Of a DNA stretch of 41,855 nt, positions 25,573 to 33,879 are shown piece by piece. The notes beneath the pieces were generated by a model that did no database searches, was not told where the DNA came from, and saw nothing but the letters and a program-made list of their open reading frames with translations. The DNA is from Bacteroidales bacterium. Its GTDB lineage: Bacteria > Bacteroidota > Bacteroidia > Bacteroidales > Marinifilaceae. How positions within the stretch are numbered: the first letter of the stretch is position 1; each line of letters begins with the position of its first letter. Location of the stretch: contig SUWY01000019.1 in NCBI GenBank assembly GCA_015061245.1, positions 1 to 41,855 on the forward strand, written 5' to 3'. Position numbers and translations under genes: made by a program.

Positions 25573-26301
25573 GTGATTGCTAGGATAGTACAATCCATAA
25601 AGCTGTTGTTTCGTAGAAATGAGAAGCTTTATGGATTGTCTTTTTCACAGTTGGGCTTTGTTCCCGGTAATAGAAATCTATATCGGTTGGCCCTTCTGCA
25701 TAAATCTGCATCGCAGGTTGCTAAGGATGGACGAGTTTTAAATTACGAGAGATTGGAATTTCTTGGTGATGCTGTGCTTGGTGCGATAGTTGCAGAGTTG
25801 CTCTACAAGTTCTTTCCGGATAAGGATGAGGGTTTTTTAACTCAAGTACGTTCGAGAATGGTGAGTAGGGAGTCGTTGAATAGTCTTGCAATTAAAATTG
25901 GATTGGATAAGGGTGTTGTTGCCCATTCGGATATATCAAAGAACAAACATGTTTATGGTGATGTATTTGAGGCCTTTATGGGAGCAATGTTTATTGATCA
26001 GGGATTTTCGACCACGAAACGTTTTATAGAGAAATTTATATTTCCGAATTATTATGATATAAAGAGTTTGGTGGCTGTTGATACCAACTATAAAAGCAGA
26101 CTTATAGAGTGGAGTCAGAAGAATAAGATTGACTTGAGAATGGAGACTGTGAACTCTTCATCCAGGCGTGGTACATTTTGTTGTACTGTTATTGTTGAGA
26201 ATGTGCCACGAATGAAAGGATTTGGTGGATCTAAGAAGGAGGCAGAGAAAGATGCTGCATGTAAATTAATGCGAGAATTGGATCCCGGACTTACTGCTTA
26301 A
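25573..26301 (+). CDS. rnc: Ribonuclease III
   Basis: A 242-residue double-strand-specific RNase that processes rRNA precursors. The RNase III signature ERLEFLGDAVLG (59-70) supplies Glu62 and Asp66, with Asp130 and Glu133 as the second metal-binding pair. A dsRNA-binding domain occupies about 173-237 (ending GSKKEAEKDAACKLM). The start is a GTG at 25573, with no better ATG nearby. It closes the acpP-fabF-rnc operon, followed by an intrinsic terminator. Confidence 0.95.
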   Translation: MIARIVQSIKLLFRRNEKLYGLSFSQLGFVPGNRNLYRLALLHKSASQVAKDGRVLNYERLEFLGDAVLGAIVAELLYKFFPDKDEGFLTQVRSRMVSRESLNSLAIKIGLDKGVVAHSDISKNKHVYGDVFEAFMGAMFIDQGFSTTKRFIEKFIFPNYYDIKSLVAVDTNYKSRLIEWSQKNKIDLRMETVNSSSRRGTFCCTVIVENVPRMKGFGGSKKEAEKDAACKLMRELDPGLTA

Positions 26302-26326
26302 GGTAAAATATAACAAGAATTTTAAG

Positions 26327-26378
26327 GCAAAATCTTTTAAATCTATGGTGGGTTTGAAAAGGTTTTGCTTTTCTTTTT
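26327..26378 (+). terminator. Terminator of acpP-fabF-rnc
   Basis: GCAAAATCTTTT (26327-26338) pairs with AAAAGGTTTTGC (26357-26368) through G-U pairs, and TTTTCTTTTT follows. Confidence 0.7.
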
Positions 26379-26418
26379 GTGGTTTAGTGACTGATTGTCA
26401 ATGGGTTAAAAGTTTGAT

Positions 26419-26427
26419 GGGGGGGGG
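26419..26427 (+). repeat. G9 homopolymer upstream of the kinase operon
   Basis: Nine consecutive G lie 92 bp before the first gene of the nine-gene operon, in otherwise AT-rich DNA. Such tracts can change length by slippage. No clear promoter elements flank it. A 12-bp palindrome, TAATAATTATTA, lies downstream at 26481-26492. Confidence 0.85.
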
Positions 26428-26518
26428 TAGTTGAACCAAAATGAACTGCAATGTTTGCATTAATGATTATGCATTATAGCTAATAATTATTAATTTTAGA
26501 CCATTCAAACTGACTACT

Positions 26519-27100
26519 ATGAAACAGAGACGATTTACAGAAGTTGATCTTTTATTAAAGAAGGTAAAAGAGAAATTTAAGGAGGGCGCATATACTACTA
26601 ACGATTATAAAATGTTGTCTGATGCGATATCTGAGTGTGGTGCAGGATATCTTTCAACATCAACATTAAAGAGATTATTTGGTTATGTTAATGATATGCA
26701 CAGACCTACGGTTACGACTCTTGATATAATCTCTAGATATCTTGGTTATAAATGTTATGAAGATTTTTATACAGAGATGTTGGATTCGTGTACATTATCT
26801 TCATCATTCTTAGCAGATAATCAAATATGGGCAAATAATTTAAGTTTAGGAGATGTGATAGAGTTGGGATGGGCTCCAAATCGTTATCTTCAGTTGAAAT
26901 ATAATGGTGACTCTTTCTTTCAAGTGGTTGAATCTCAGAATTCAAAGTTATTGGTAGGAGACTCTTTCAAGGTTGCTATTTTCATGCTTAATGAGCCACT
27001 ATATATTCCTATGGTTTATAGGGATAGTCAAGAGGTCGGTCCATACATTGCAGGAGTAAAAGGTGGTTTGGTAACTTTGAATAAGTGTGTTGCGGAGTAG
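26519..27100 (+). CDS. HTH-like putative regulator, first gene of the kinase operon
   Basis: A 193-residue cytoplasmic protein. Residues about 8-90 match an arrangement I associate with Bacteroidota-specific DNA-binding-like domains: STSTLKRLFGYV, then RPTVTTLDIISRYLGYKCYEDF. The C-terminal half (about 105-190) is beta-rich with repeated glycines (LSLGDVIELGW, LLVGDSFKVAIF) and resembles a small barrel. The function is not known. Its position directly before the Ser/Thr kinase, one base from that gene's ATG, suggests it is a regulator or substrate of the kinase. It follows a 217-bp gap holding a terminator and a G9 tract. Confidence 0.7.
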   Translation: MKQRRFTEVDLLLKKVKEKFKEGAYTTNDYKMLSDAISECGAGYLSTSTLKRLFGYVNDMHRPTVTTLDIISRYLGYKCYEDFYTEMLDSCTLSSSFLADNQIWANNLSLGDVIELGWAPNRYLQLKYNGDSFFQVVESQNSKLLVGDSFKVAIFMLNEPLYIPMVYRDSQEVGPYIAGVKGGLVTLNKCVAE

Positions 27101-27101
27101 T

Positions 27102-28322
27102 ATGGAGAAGCAGGAGATAGATTCTGGTTTTTTGGTGGATATTGCATCTCATAAGCATCTCTTCTCGGAGATGCAGCCTCTATATGTCTCTAAAAGCGGA
27201 ATATCTCTCTGTTATAAAGCTAAACGTGATGGTAAATGGTTTGTGCTAAAGGCACTAAAACCTAATGTGGCGGATTCTCCAATGGTTAAAACCATGTGGG
27301 ATAAAGAGTTCGATTATTCATACAATTGTGACCATCCAAATATTGCCAGAACGTACGGACGTGAGAATGTTGATGGCCTAGGCGAGTGTATTGTTCAAGA
27401 GTACATAGATGGTCTGACCCTTAAGGAGTTTATCTCAGCAAGATACATTACTACAATAAGGGCAGAGAGAATAGTAAAAGAGTTGTGTTCTGCGTTGGGC
27501 TATATCCATTGTAAGCAGATAGTTCATCGAGATCTTCGGCCCGAGAATATAATGATTACTAATAATGGTAATCATGTCAAGTTGATTGATTTCGGATTTG
27601 CGGATAGTAATGATTCTGCAGTAATAAAGGCTCCGGCAGGAACGCCTAAGTACGTTTCGCCAGAAGTAATGGCAGGTAAAGTTCCCGACGGCCGTTCTGA
27701 TATTTATGCGGTTGGAGTTTTAATAAATGATATGTTCAATGGACATCCTAAGGGGGTATTTAAAAAGATTGCCAAGCGATGTCTTATGGAGGAGCGTTCA
27801 GAACGTTATCAGTATACAGATGAAATTGTCAGAGATTTGGTTACTACAATATCGTACAAGAGATATATAGCAATTCCTCTCTTTTTTATTGCTATAGGAG
27901 TCTCTTTGGTATTTCTTTTCTCTAAAAAAGAGATAGTAGACACACCTGTTCTGAGAAATGATACAATAGTAAATGAGCAACAGAAAATAGACCAACTTAC
28001 AGAAGATAAAGGTATAATAGTTGCGGAAACCTCTGTAAAAGAGTTGCCAAAAGTTGAAACATCTAAGGTTCAAACTAAGGGGGTGATAGAGTTATCATAC
28101 GGAAAATACGAGGGTGAAATTTATGATGGCAAACCTCACGGTAGTGGTTCGTTGGTTTATAATAAGCCTCATTTGATAAATTCTAACGATAGTAAGTTGC
28201 GATATTCGGAAAAAGGAGATATCTTTATAGGCAAATTTCATGCCGGTGTACCAGAGTATGGTAAGCTTTATAATTCATCAAGAGAATTGAAGGCAACCAT
28301 GAACTTTGGTAGAGCAAAATGA
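27102..28322 (+). CDS. Membrane-anchored Ser/Thr protein kinase with MORN repeats
   Basis: A 406-residue Hanks-type kinase from the ATG at 27102; an in-frame GTG at 27087 would overlap the upstream gene and is less likely. Catalytic residues are present: Lys50 in FVLKAL, HRDLRPEN with Asp144 and Asn149, and DFG at 163-165. The glycine-rich loop is degenerate (VSKSGISLCY) and the APE motif reads SPE. One TM helix (about 255-273) follows a short kinase domain. Beyond it lie a linker and two MORN-like repeats (YEGEIYDGKPHGSGSLVY and GDIFIGKFHAGVPEYGKLY), expected outside the cytoplasm. It overlaps the next gene by 4 bp. Confidence 0.9.
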   Translation: MEKQEIDSGFLVDIASHKHLFSEMQPLYVSKSGISLCYKAKRDGKWFVLKALKPNVADSPMVKTMWDKEFDYSYNCDHPNIARTYGRENVDGLGECIVQEYIDGLTLKEFISARYITTIRAERIVKELCSALGYIHCKQIVHRDLRPENIMITNNGNHVKLIDFGFADSNDSAVIKAPAGTPKYVSPEVMAGKVPDGRSDIYAVGVLINDMFNGHPKGVFKKIAKRCLMEERSERYQYTDEIVRDLVTTISYKRYIAIPLFFIAIGVSLVFLFSKKEIVDTPVLRNDTIVNEQQKIDQLTEDKGIIVAETSVKELPKVETSKVQTKGVIELSYGKYEGEIYDGKPHGSGSLVYNKPHLINSNDSKLRYSEKGDIFIGKFHAGVPEYGKLYNSSRELKATMNFGRAK

Positions 28323-29332
28323 TACTCAATATGAATATAAAAAGATTGATAAAGAGCGTTGTCTTTTCGCTCTTATTGTTAGTTATTTTTCCTACTCTGA
28401 CAAAAGGACAATATGTTACTGATGTCATTATTACAGGTGCCTATGATTTTGACTTCGGGACAAAAATATCTGCTAATCTTGGCGACCTATGTACGGAATT
28501 CAATTCGGCTCAATATGAGAATAGAATGTTGGATTTCAGTGATATAGCTATTACAGAGCAGGCAAAGGAGTATTTAGGGGATTTGTGGGGAAATTGTCAT
28601 TTTAGAGTCAATGAGACCGAGATAATTCAGCCGCTACTCAGGACTGATTCATATTGGCAGGTAAGAAATATCCCAATTGTTATGTGTCCTTATGAAGAGG
28701 CCAAATATGATGATGAACTGTATCAAGAGTTAGTAATTAATATGTCGCCACAAGGCGATATTGTTGATATTCATTTTGCAATTTCATCACATCTCTATTC
28801 AAAGGTAATTAAAAGTAATCAAGAGGAGACTGATTTGAATAGACGATTACAGATTGTCGATTTTGTTGAAAGATTTCGTACAGCATACAATAAGAAGGAT
28901 ATTAAATTTATTAGCGATGTCTTTAGTGATGATGCCCTTATTATTGTTGGTCGTGAGATTAAAAGAGTTGCTGCGGATAATAATAGTTTAAATCTTAATA
29001 CTCCTCGTTTTGAACAGGTTGTGAAGACTAAAAGCGAGTATATAAAGAGTTTATCACGCGTCTTTGCAACAAATAGAACAGTCAAGGTTGATTTCAGCGA
29101 TATTAAGATAGTTAAGCATCCTGAGAAGACAAATTATTATGGAGTAACACTAAAACAAGGATGGAGTGCAGATAGGTATGGGGATATGGGATATGTCTTT
29201 CTTCTTGTAGATTTCCGAAATCAGGCAGAACCTATTATTCATGTCAGAACATGGCAACCTGAAAAATACAAAAACGGTGAGCTATTAAGTAGTGTGGATA
29301 TCTTTTCAATAAGCGATTTTGAATGCGACTAA
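28319..29332 (+). CDS. Exported protein with NTF2-like domain
   Basis: A 337-residue protein with an N-terminal signal sequence; ATG 28319 overlaps the kinase stop (ATGA) and ATG 28331 is the alternative. Residues about 180-310 look like an NTF2/SnoaL cone fold, with VDFVERFRTAYNKKDIKFISDVFSDDALIIVG as its opening helices and strand (positions 181-212). The N-terminal 170 residues are of unknown fold. NTF2-like domains bind small ligands or mediate dimerisation, and no enzyme residues are evident. It overlaps the next gene by 10 bp. The envelope location fits a partner of the kinase's outer MORN part. Confidence 0.7.
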   Translation: MILNMNIKRLIKSVVFSLLLLVIFPTLTKGQYVTDVIITGAYDFDFGTKISANLGDLCTEFNSAQYENRMLDFSDIAITEQAKEYLGDLWGNCHFRVNETEIIQPLLRTDSYWQVRNIPIVMCPYEEAKYDDELYQELVINMSPQGDIVDIHFAISSHLYSKVIKSNQEETDLNRRLQIVDFVERFRTAYNKKDIKFISDVFSDDALIIVGREIKRVAADNNSLNLNTPRFEQVVKTKSEYIKSLSRVFATNRTVKVDFSDIKIVKHPEKTNYYGVTLKQGWSADRYGDMGYVFLLVDFRNQAEPIIHVRTWQPEKYKNGELLSSVDIFSISDFECD

Positions 29333-29997
29333 AACTAGCCATATTGTCAATTTTAACTATTCTCTTCGTGTATAACTCATTTGCTCAGGAGAGAAAGATT
29401 GTTATTGATGTGGTTGATTCATATACGGAGGTTCGTGAGCGTATACGTGAAATAAAACTTTCAAACGACTACTATTATTATGATGCTGTTGGCACAGATT
29501 TAAAGAGTACAGAACTCGATGCAATGCAATTGCTCGCTGTCTATGTTATGCAACAACAGAATATTGATATTCAGAATGTCGATTCATTGTTAAAACATGA
29601 TGCAACTACTCACTACTATGTAAAATCTGATAGATACTATGTATGTGCATATATAAAGAAATCTTCATTTAACAGTAGTGCTGAGCTTGTGGCTGAGTCC
29701 TCGCCTGAGACAAAAATACAAATGACTCTTGTTGACTCTTTGGTTGCATGCAATAACTTCATGGAATTAGGCACAGAGTTGCAAAAACTGCATAAGCAGA
29801 ATAGGGTAATGTATGGTAGTATGGATAAAATAATTGATATTAATCCATGCTATATACTTATATTTAACCCGAGTAGGGAGGTTGTAGCTTTTCTTGCACC
29901 CGGTGGCACAAAGAGATTGAACCTTAAGAGTGGCAATGATGTAATGTTGGATGATTATTCTGATGATTTTGTAAAGATATGGCTGATAATATATTGA
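29323..29997 (+). CDS. Exported protein of unknown function in the kinase operon
   Basis: I do not recognise a family. The protein has 224 residues with a signal peptide (MRLKLAILSILTILFVYNS then FAQ). The mature part is mixed alpha/beta, with a Tyr-rich stretch (SNDYYYYDAV) and a probable strand-rich C-terminus (YILIFNPSREVVAFLAPGGTK). There is no lipobox and no TM helix beyond the signal. It overlaps the upstream gene by 10 bp and the downstream beta-barrel gene by 19 bp, so its product amount is probably coupled to both. Confidence 0.6.
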   Translation: MRLKLAILSILTILFVYNSFAQERKIVIDVVDSYTEVRERIREIKLSNDYYYYDAVGTDLKSTELDAMQLLAVYVMQQQNIDIQNVDSLLKHDATTHYYVKSDRYYVCAYIKKSSFNSSAELVAESSPETKIQMTLVDSLVACNNFMELGTELQKLHKQNRVMYGSMDKIIDINPCYILIFNPSREVVAFLAPGGTKRLNLKSGNDVMLDDYSDDFVKIWLIIY

Positions 29998-30827
29998 AAA
30001 AGGGATTGTTAAAGTTGATTCTTATTGTAGCTTTATTCCCAATATTTAGTTCAGAGGCACAAAAACATTTGGTGATTAAGCCTGTTTCCGAGGTTTTCTC
30101 GTTTGTTCCTGAAGAGAATATGGCATCGGTAATTATATTATCGCCAATTAAAGATTTAAATATCTCATCAACCTTGGGTGAACGGTGTAGTGTGGAGATA
30201 AATAGTGATAGTCTCTATCTCTATCGTTTTATGTTTGATATTAGCGAGGAAGCTAAGCGAGTTATTTCAATATCGGCTCCCGGTTACGTAAAAGAGTATA
30301 TTCGTTTAATGTTGCATTCGAAGCAGAAACTTCTTTTTACTGCCTTTCCTCCAGAGGGAGATGACAGATACTCAATCTATAAGATGGTAGGATACTCATT
30401 TTCAGGCTATGCCCCATTTGGTCTGATGGTTGCTTATGGTAAAAGATTTGGAGGTTTCTTGCGTTTCAATTCCAGTTTTCGTGGTAAGCGAGGTTTCGAT
30501 ATTGAAAACTATCGAACAGATGGTCCTCTATACAATCCTGCTGGAGCCAATAAACTCTATAATATTCGAACCTCAATAACTGCAGGAGCGCAAATTGCAA
30601 TTATTCCACCACTATTCTTTCAAGTAGGTGTTGGTTATGGTGAGTATGCGAATCAATGGAAAAAGAGCAAAGACTATTTCTATAGTGACTCCTATAATGG
30701 ATTTCAACTTGATTTTGGCGCATTGTATAATTTCAAGAATTACTATTTGAATGGAGGAGTTATTGTTATGACTGCTTCTAAGGTTATTGTCGATTTTCAT
30801 GTTGGTATTGGATATGTGTTTAAGTAA
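29979..30827 (+). CDS. Probable outer-membrane beta-barrel protein
   Basis: A 282-residue exported protein; the signal peptide ends near SSEAQ (about residue 28). The first part (about 30-125) is a periplasmic domain with a PEGA-like feel (SISAPGYVKEYIRLML). From about 130 to the end it shows alternating hydrophobic strands and glycine turns (YAPFGLMVAYGKRFGGFLRFNSSF, split here by eye into strands), and it ends VDFHVGIGYVFK with the C-terminal aromatic/Phe pattern of outer-membrane barrels. It is likely an eight- to ten-strand barrel that anchors the system in the outer membrane. The family is unknown. Confidence 0.65.
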   Translation: MADNILKKGLLKLILIVALFPIFSSEAQKHLVIKPVSEVFSFVPEENMASVIILSPIKDLNISSTLGERCSVEINSDSLYLYRFMFDISEEAKRVISISAPGYVKEYIRLMLHSKQKLLFTAFPPEGDDRYSIYKMVGYSFSGYAPFGLMVAYGKRFGGFLRFNSSFRGKRGFDIENYRTDGPLYNPAGANKLYNIRTSITAGAQIAIIPPLFFQVGVGYGEYANQWKKSKDYFYSDSYNGFQLDFGALYNFKNYYLNGGVIVMTASKVIVDFHVGIGYVFK

Positions 30828-30833
30828 TTAGAG

Positions 30834-31082
30834 ATGCGGAACATTGGATACATATGTATATCATCAGATAAAGCCGGTAATGTTAGTCATGACTATTTTA
30901 AGGTTGATGTGACTTTGGGGCAAGATGGATGTATAGAAAAGATAGTTATCCCATTAGATGAGATGCCTGATATTGCAGAAATGGAGAAAGATGTGCCAAT
31001 ATCGGCCTCATGCTCAATTTGTTATATCAATAGTCGTACAGAATTGCTCGCGGATCTATCTTTATATATACTTATAAATTAA
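30834..31082 (+). CDS. Small hypothetical protein
   Basis: An 82-residue protein lying 6 bp after the barrel gene and 11 bp before the BACON-LRR lipoprotein gene. It has no signal peptide. The middle is acidic (PLDEMPDIAEMEKDVP), with a pair of cysteines in SASCSICYINS. I recognise no domain. Its tight placement on the same strand supports a real gene. Confidence 0.5.
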   Translation: MRNIGYICISSDKAGNVSHDYFKVDVTLGQDGCIEKIVIPLDEMPDIAEMEKDVPISASCSICYINSRTELLADLSLYILIN

Positions 31083-31093
31083 AGGAGTTAGAT

Positions 31094-33871
31094 ATGAATA
31101 GGATTTGTTATATATTGATTTTAGGCGCTCTCTTTTGGAGTTGCTCGTATAACGGCTTTGAGGCTGAGAATTGGGATGGTGGAGTTAATGAATTGTATGT
31201 CGAGTTATCGAAGAGTTCAATAACATTACCCTCTTACCGTGCTCATCAAGATACGGTTATGATTAGAAGTAATGGAGAGCGATACGATATTGCTTTTAAT
31301 GATTCATTGAGAGATTGGATATCTTATACTATTGTTGATTCTCTGATTATATTTACCATAGAGGAGAATCCTAATAGAGAAATCCGTGAGGCCTCGCTTA
31401 CTGTAAATAGTTATTTCAATAATGAAATGAGGGGAGTGAATCTCTCAATAGTTCAACCGGCATATTACTATTATTTGATTTTGTCAGACGAGAATATAAT
31501 AGCCGATTATATGCAGTTTACGGATACGATTGTAATTGAGTCAAATGTTGAAAGGGCTGAGTATAAGTTGCTTGCTTCGAATTCGTGGTTTGTGGTAAAT
31601 AAGTGTACAACAGATACATTGATATATTCTTGTATACAGAATAAGGGGCTCGATGCAAGAGTTACCCAGCTTGTGATATCGGGATATGTAGATGGAATAG
31701 TACATGTCAGTACGGTGCTAAATGTGACTCAACTAAGTGAGGATTGGAGTGGAAGATTGGAATTGGATAATAAATTTTTAACCTTCTCTCCCAACTCAGA
31801 GGAGAAGACTGTAAGAGTTATGTGTGGCGGAGATTGGTATTATGAACTTGAAGAGGGAATAGATTGGTGTTCTGTTCGACAAAGTGGAAATGTTTTATAC
31901 GTGACAGTTGATAGGAATATTGACGAGGATAGAATTGCTAAGCTATATGTTCGCTATGGAGATATAGTTCGGGAACTTTTGATATGTCAAGATAAGCCGA
32001 TTGTTGAGTTTAAAGGGGGAGTGGATGTTGATGCTCGGGGTGGAGAGATAGATGTTGAGATTGGTGCCAATGTGATGTGGAGTGCAAAGAGTGGTGCTAA
32101 TTGGGTCTCTGTAAAGGATAGTGATAACTATAGCAGGGATAGCCTTTTGCAGTTATCAATAATGCCAAATGTTTCTACGTTGAGTAGAAGTGCGCAACTA
32201 CAAATCTTTTTTGCAGATGATGTTAGAAATATGACAATAGTGCAAGCGGGAGCTCCTGTGGATTATACGATCTTGGACTTGGTTAATAGTAGCGTTTCAT
32301 TTGATTCTCAACTTACAAAGGAGGTAATAGAGAGTTGTGAGAGTTTAAAAGTGGTTGGGGAGTTGAGTTATGAGGAGTTTGACGTTATTGCTAAGATGCC
32401 CAATCTACGGAGTTTGGATCTTTCTGAGGTTACTAACTCAGAGTTGTTTCCATCTTTTTCGAACAATAAAACATTGGAAACTATAGTTTTGCCCAATAGT
32501 TTAAAGCGAATACCTGATGAATTTCTAATGAATAGTGAGGTTGATTTCTGTTATATCCCCGAGGGAGTTGAAGAGATTGGAGTTAATGCATTTGCGCGAA
32601 CCGGAGATGTGGCTCTTGCTCATAGTGTTGACAGGAAAATATCGATTCCCTCGTCTATAAAAAAGATATGTAAAAGAGCATTCTATGGGAATAATATAGA
32701 GTTTTTTGGAGGTTTAAATGATGGTGTTGAGGTAATTGATTCTGAAGCCTTTTATAACTCCACTTTTGTCTCTCCGTTAAGAATCCCCTCTACTCTTACA
32801 AAGTTAGGCGATAATGTCTTTGGCGGTAGTACAGAAAAAAGGATAACTAACCTATTCCCGGAAAATTGTGTAATAGCTCCCTCTGCTTTTTCGGGTGTAA
32901 ATGTCGAGGGGACAGTGCATATCTATAATTCGAATTTGATAACACGATTAGAACAATTAAATGTTGAAGGCGATATATTTCTACAAGTAAGCAATGATAT
33001 TAATTTGTCTTCAGTTACTTTTAAAAATCTCTACTCAACAACCTATGATCCTGATGAGATAGTTCTCTTTGCCGATGCAATAGAAGCCTGCATTCCGGTG
33101 GGATGTACAGACATTTACGAAAAGATAAACGGGTGGGATAGGTTGCAACTACATGAAGTTTGGTATAGTTCAATTCATTCATTGGGCTTAAATAACACAG
33201 CGGCAGTGCTTCAAATTGATCCTACAGGAAGTATGAGGCGTTTCCCTATTGTTGTTTTGGAGGGCGATAATGTTAATATAGATGCGATTACGTTTCAAGT
33301 TGTTGATTATGTTGCAAGAGATAGTTCAGTAAATTGGGTTGATTGTCGCATTGTCAACGGTGAACTGTTGGTTGATGTCGGGCCTTTGAATAGGGGGCAT
33401 AGAGATGCGTTGATTTTAGCTGATGGAATGTCTGAAATCAGGGTGATGCAGTTCGCAGATGAAGCCATTTACTTACATGGGGTATGGCCGGCTGTATTTG
33501 ATGGTACAGTGTTATATTGGGATCAAGTGTTGGTGTTAAGTGATTCCGATGTGAAGTTGGTAGAGGGTATTCTAGGAATTGATAATATAAATGATGCTCA
33601 TGTTGAGCGACTGGTAAACGGATCTCCATATCGAGATATGTATGGTAATACGATGGCCTATGAGAGTATATTTATGAACAAGGATAAATATACTGAGAGT
33701 TGGTCAGAGATGGTTTCCCAAGTGCGCTGTCTTGATTCTGAAAAAAAAACTTTCATAATCAACCATCGCCCTGATAGGAGTGTAGGTGATTACATTAAAG
33801 CGGAGTTTAGATATCAAAATCCTGAGAATGGTAAATATGTAAATATTGTTATCTTTGTAGAGCGAATATAG
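31094..33871 (+). CDS. Large lipoprotein with BACON-like domains and leucine-rich repeats
   Basis: A 925-residue predicted lipoprotein (leader ending ALFWSC, Cys17). Four successive BACON-like beta domains occupy about 30-123, 125-215, 220-305 and 305-390, recognised by repeated blocks near the ends such as LSIVQPA, LNVTQLS and MTIVQAG. From about 420 to 640 there are BspA-type LRR_5 repeats (IPSSIKKICKRAFYG, IPSTLTKLGDNVFGG). The last 250 residues are beta-rich and unassigned. BACON domains usually mediate binding to carbohydrate or mucin, and BspA repeats mediate adhesion. An A9 run at 33741-33749 sits near the 3' end. It shares its leader and first domain with the next gene. Confidence 0.82.
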   Translation: MNRICYILILGALFWSCSYNGFEAENWDGGVNELYVELSKSSITLPSYRAHQDTVMIRSNGERYDIAFNDSLRDWISYTIVDSLIIFTIEENPNREIREASLTVNSYFNNEMRGVNLSIVQPAYYYYLILSDENIIADYMQFTDTIVIESNVERAEYKLLASNSWFVVNKCTTDTLIYSCIQNKGLDARVTQLVISGYVDGIVHVSTVLNVTQLSEDWSGRLELDNKFLTFSPNSEEKTVRVMCGGDWYYELEEGIDWCSVRQSGNVLYVTVDRNIDEDRIAKLYVRYGDIVRELLICQDKPIVEFKGGVDVDARGGEIDVEIGANVMWSAKSGANWVSVKDSDNYSRDSLLQLSIMPNVSTLSRSAQLQIFFADDVRNMTIVQAGAPVDYTILDLVNSSVSFDSQLTKEVIESCESLKVVGELSYEEFDVIAKMPNLRSLDLSEVTNSELFPSFSNNKTLETIVLPNSLKRIPDEFLMNSEVDFCYIPEGVEEIGVNAFARTGDVALAHSVDRKISIPSSIKKICKRAFYGNNIEFFGGLNDGVEVIDSEAFYNSTFVSPLRIPSTLTKLGDNVFGGSTEKRITNLFPENCVIAPSAFSGVNVEGTVHIYNSNLITRLEQLNVEGDIFLQVSNDINLSSVTFKNLYSTTYDPDEIVLFADAIEACIPVGCTDIYEKINGWDRLQLHEVWYSSIHSLGLNNTAAVLQIDPTGSMRRFPIVVLEGDNVNIDAITFQVVDYVARDSSVNWVDCRIVNGELLVDVGPLNRGHRDALILADGMSEIRVMQFADEAIYLHGVWPAVFDGTVLYWDQVLVLSDSDVKLVEGILGIDNINDAHVERLVNGSPYRDMYGNTMAYESIFMNKDKYTESWSEMVSQVRCLDSEKKTFIINHRPDRSVGDYIKAEFRYQNPENGKYVNIVIFVERI

Positions 33872-33879
33872 CGATTTGT

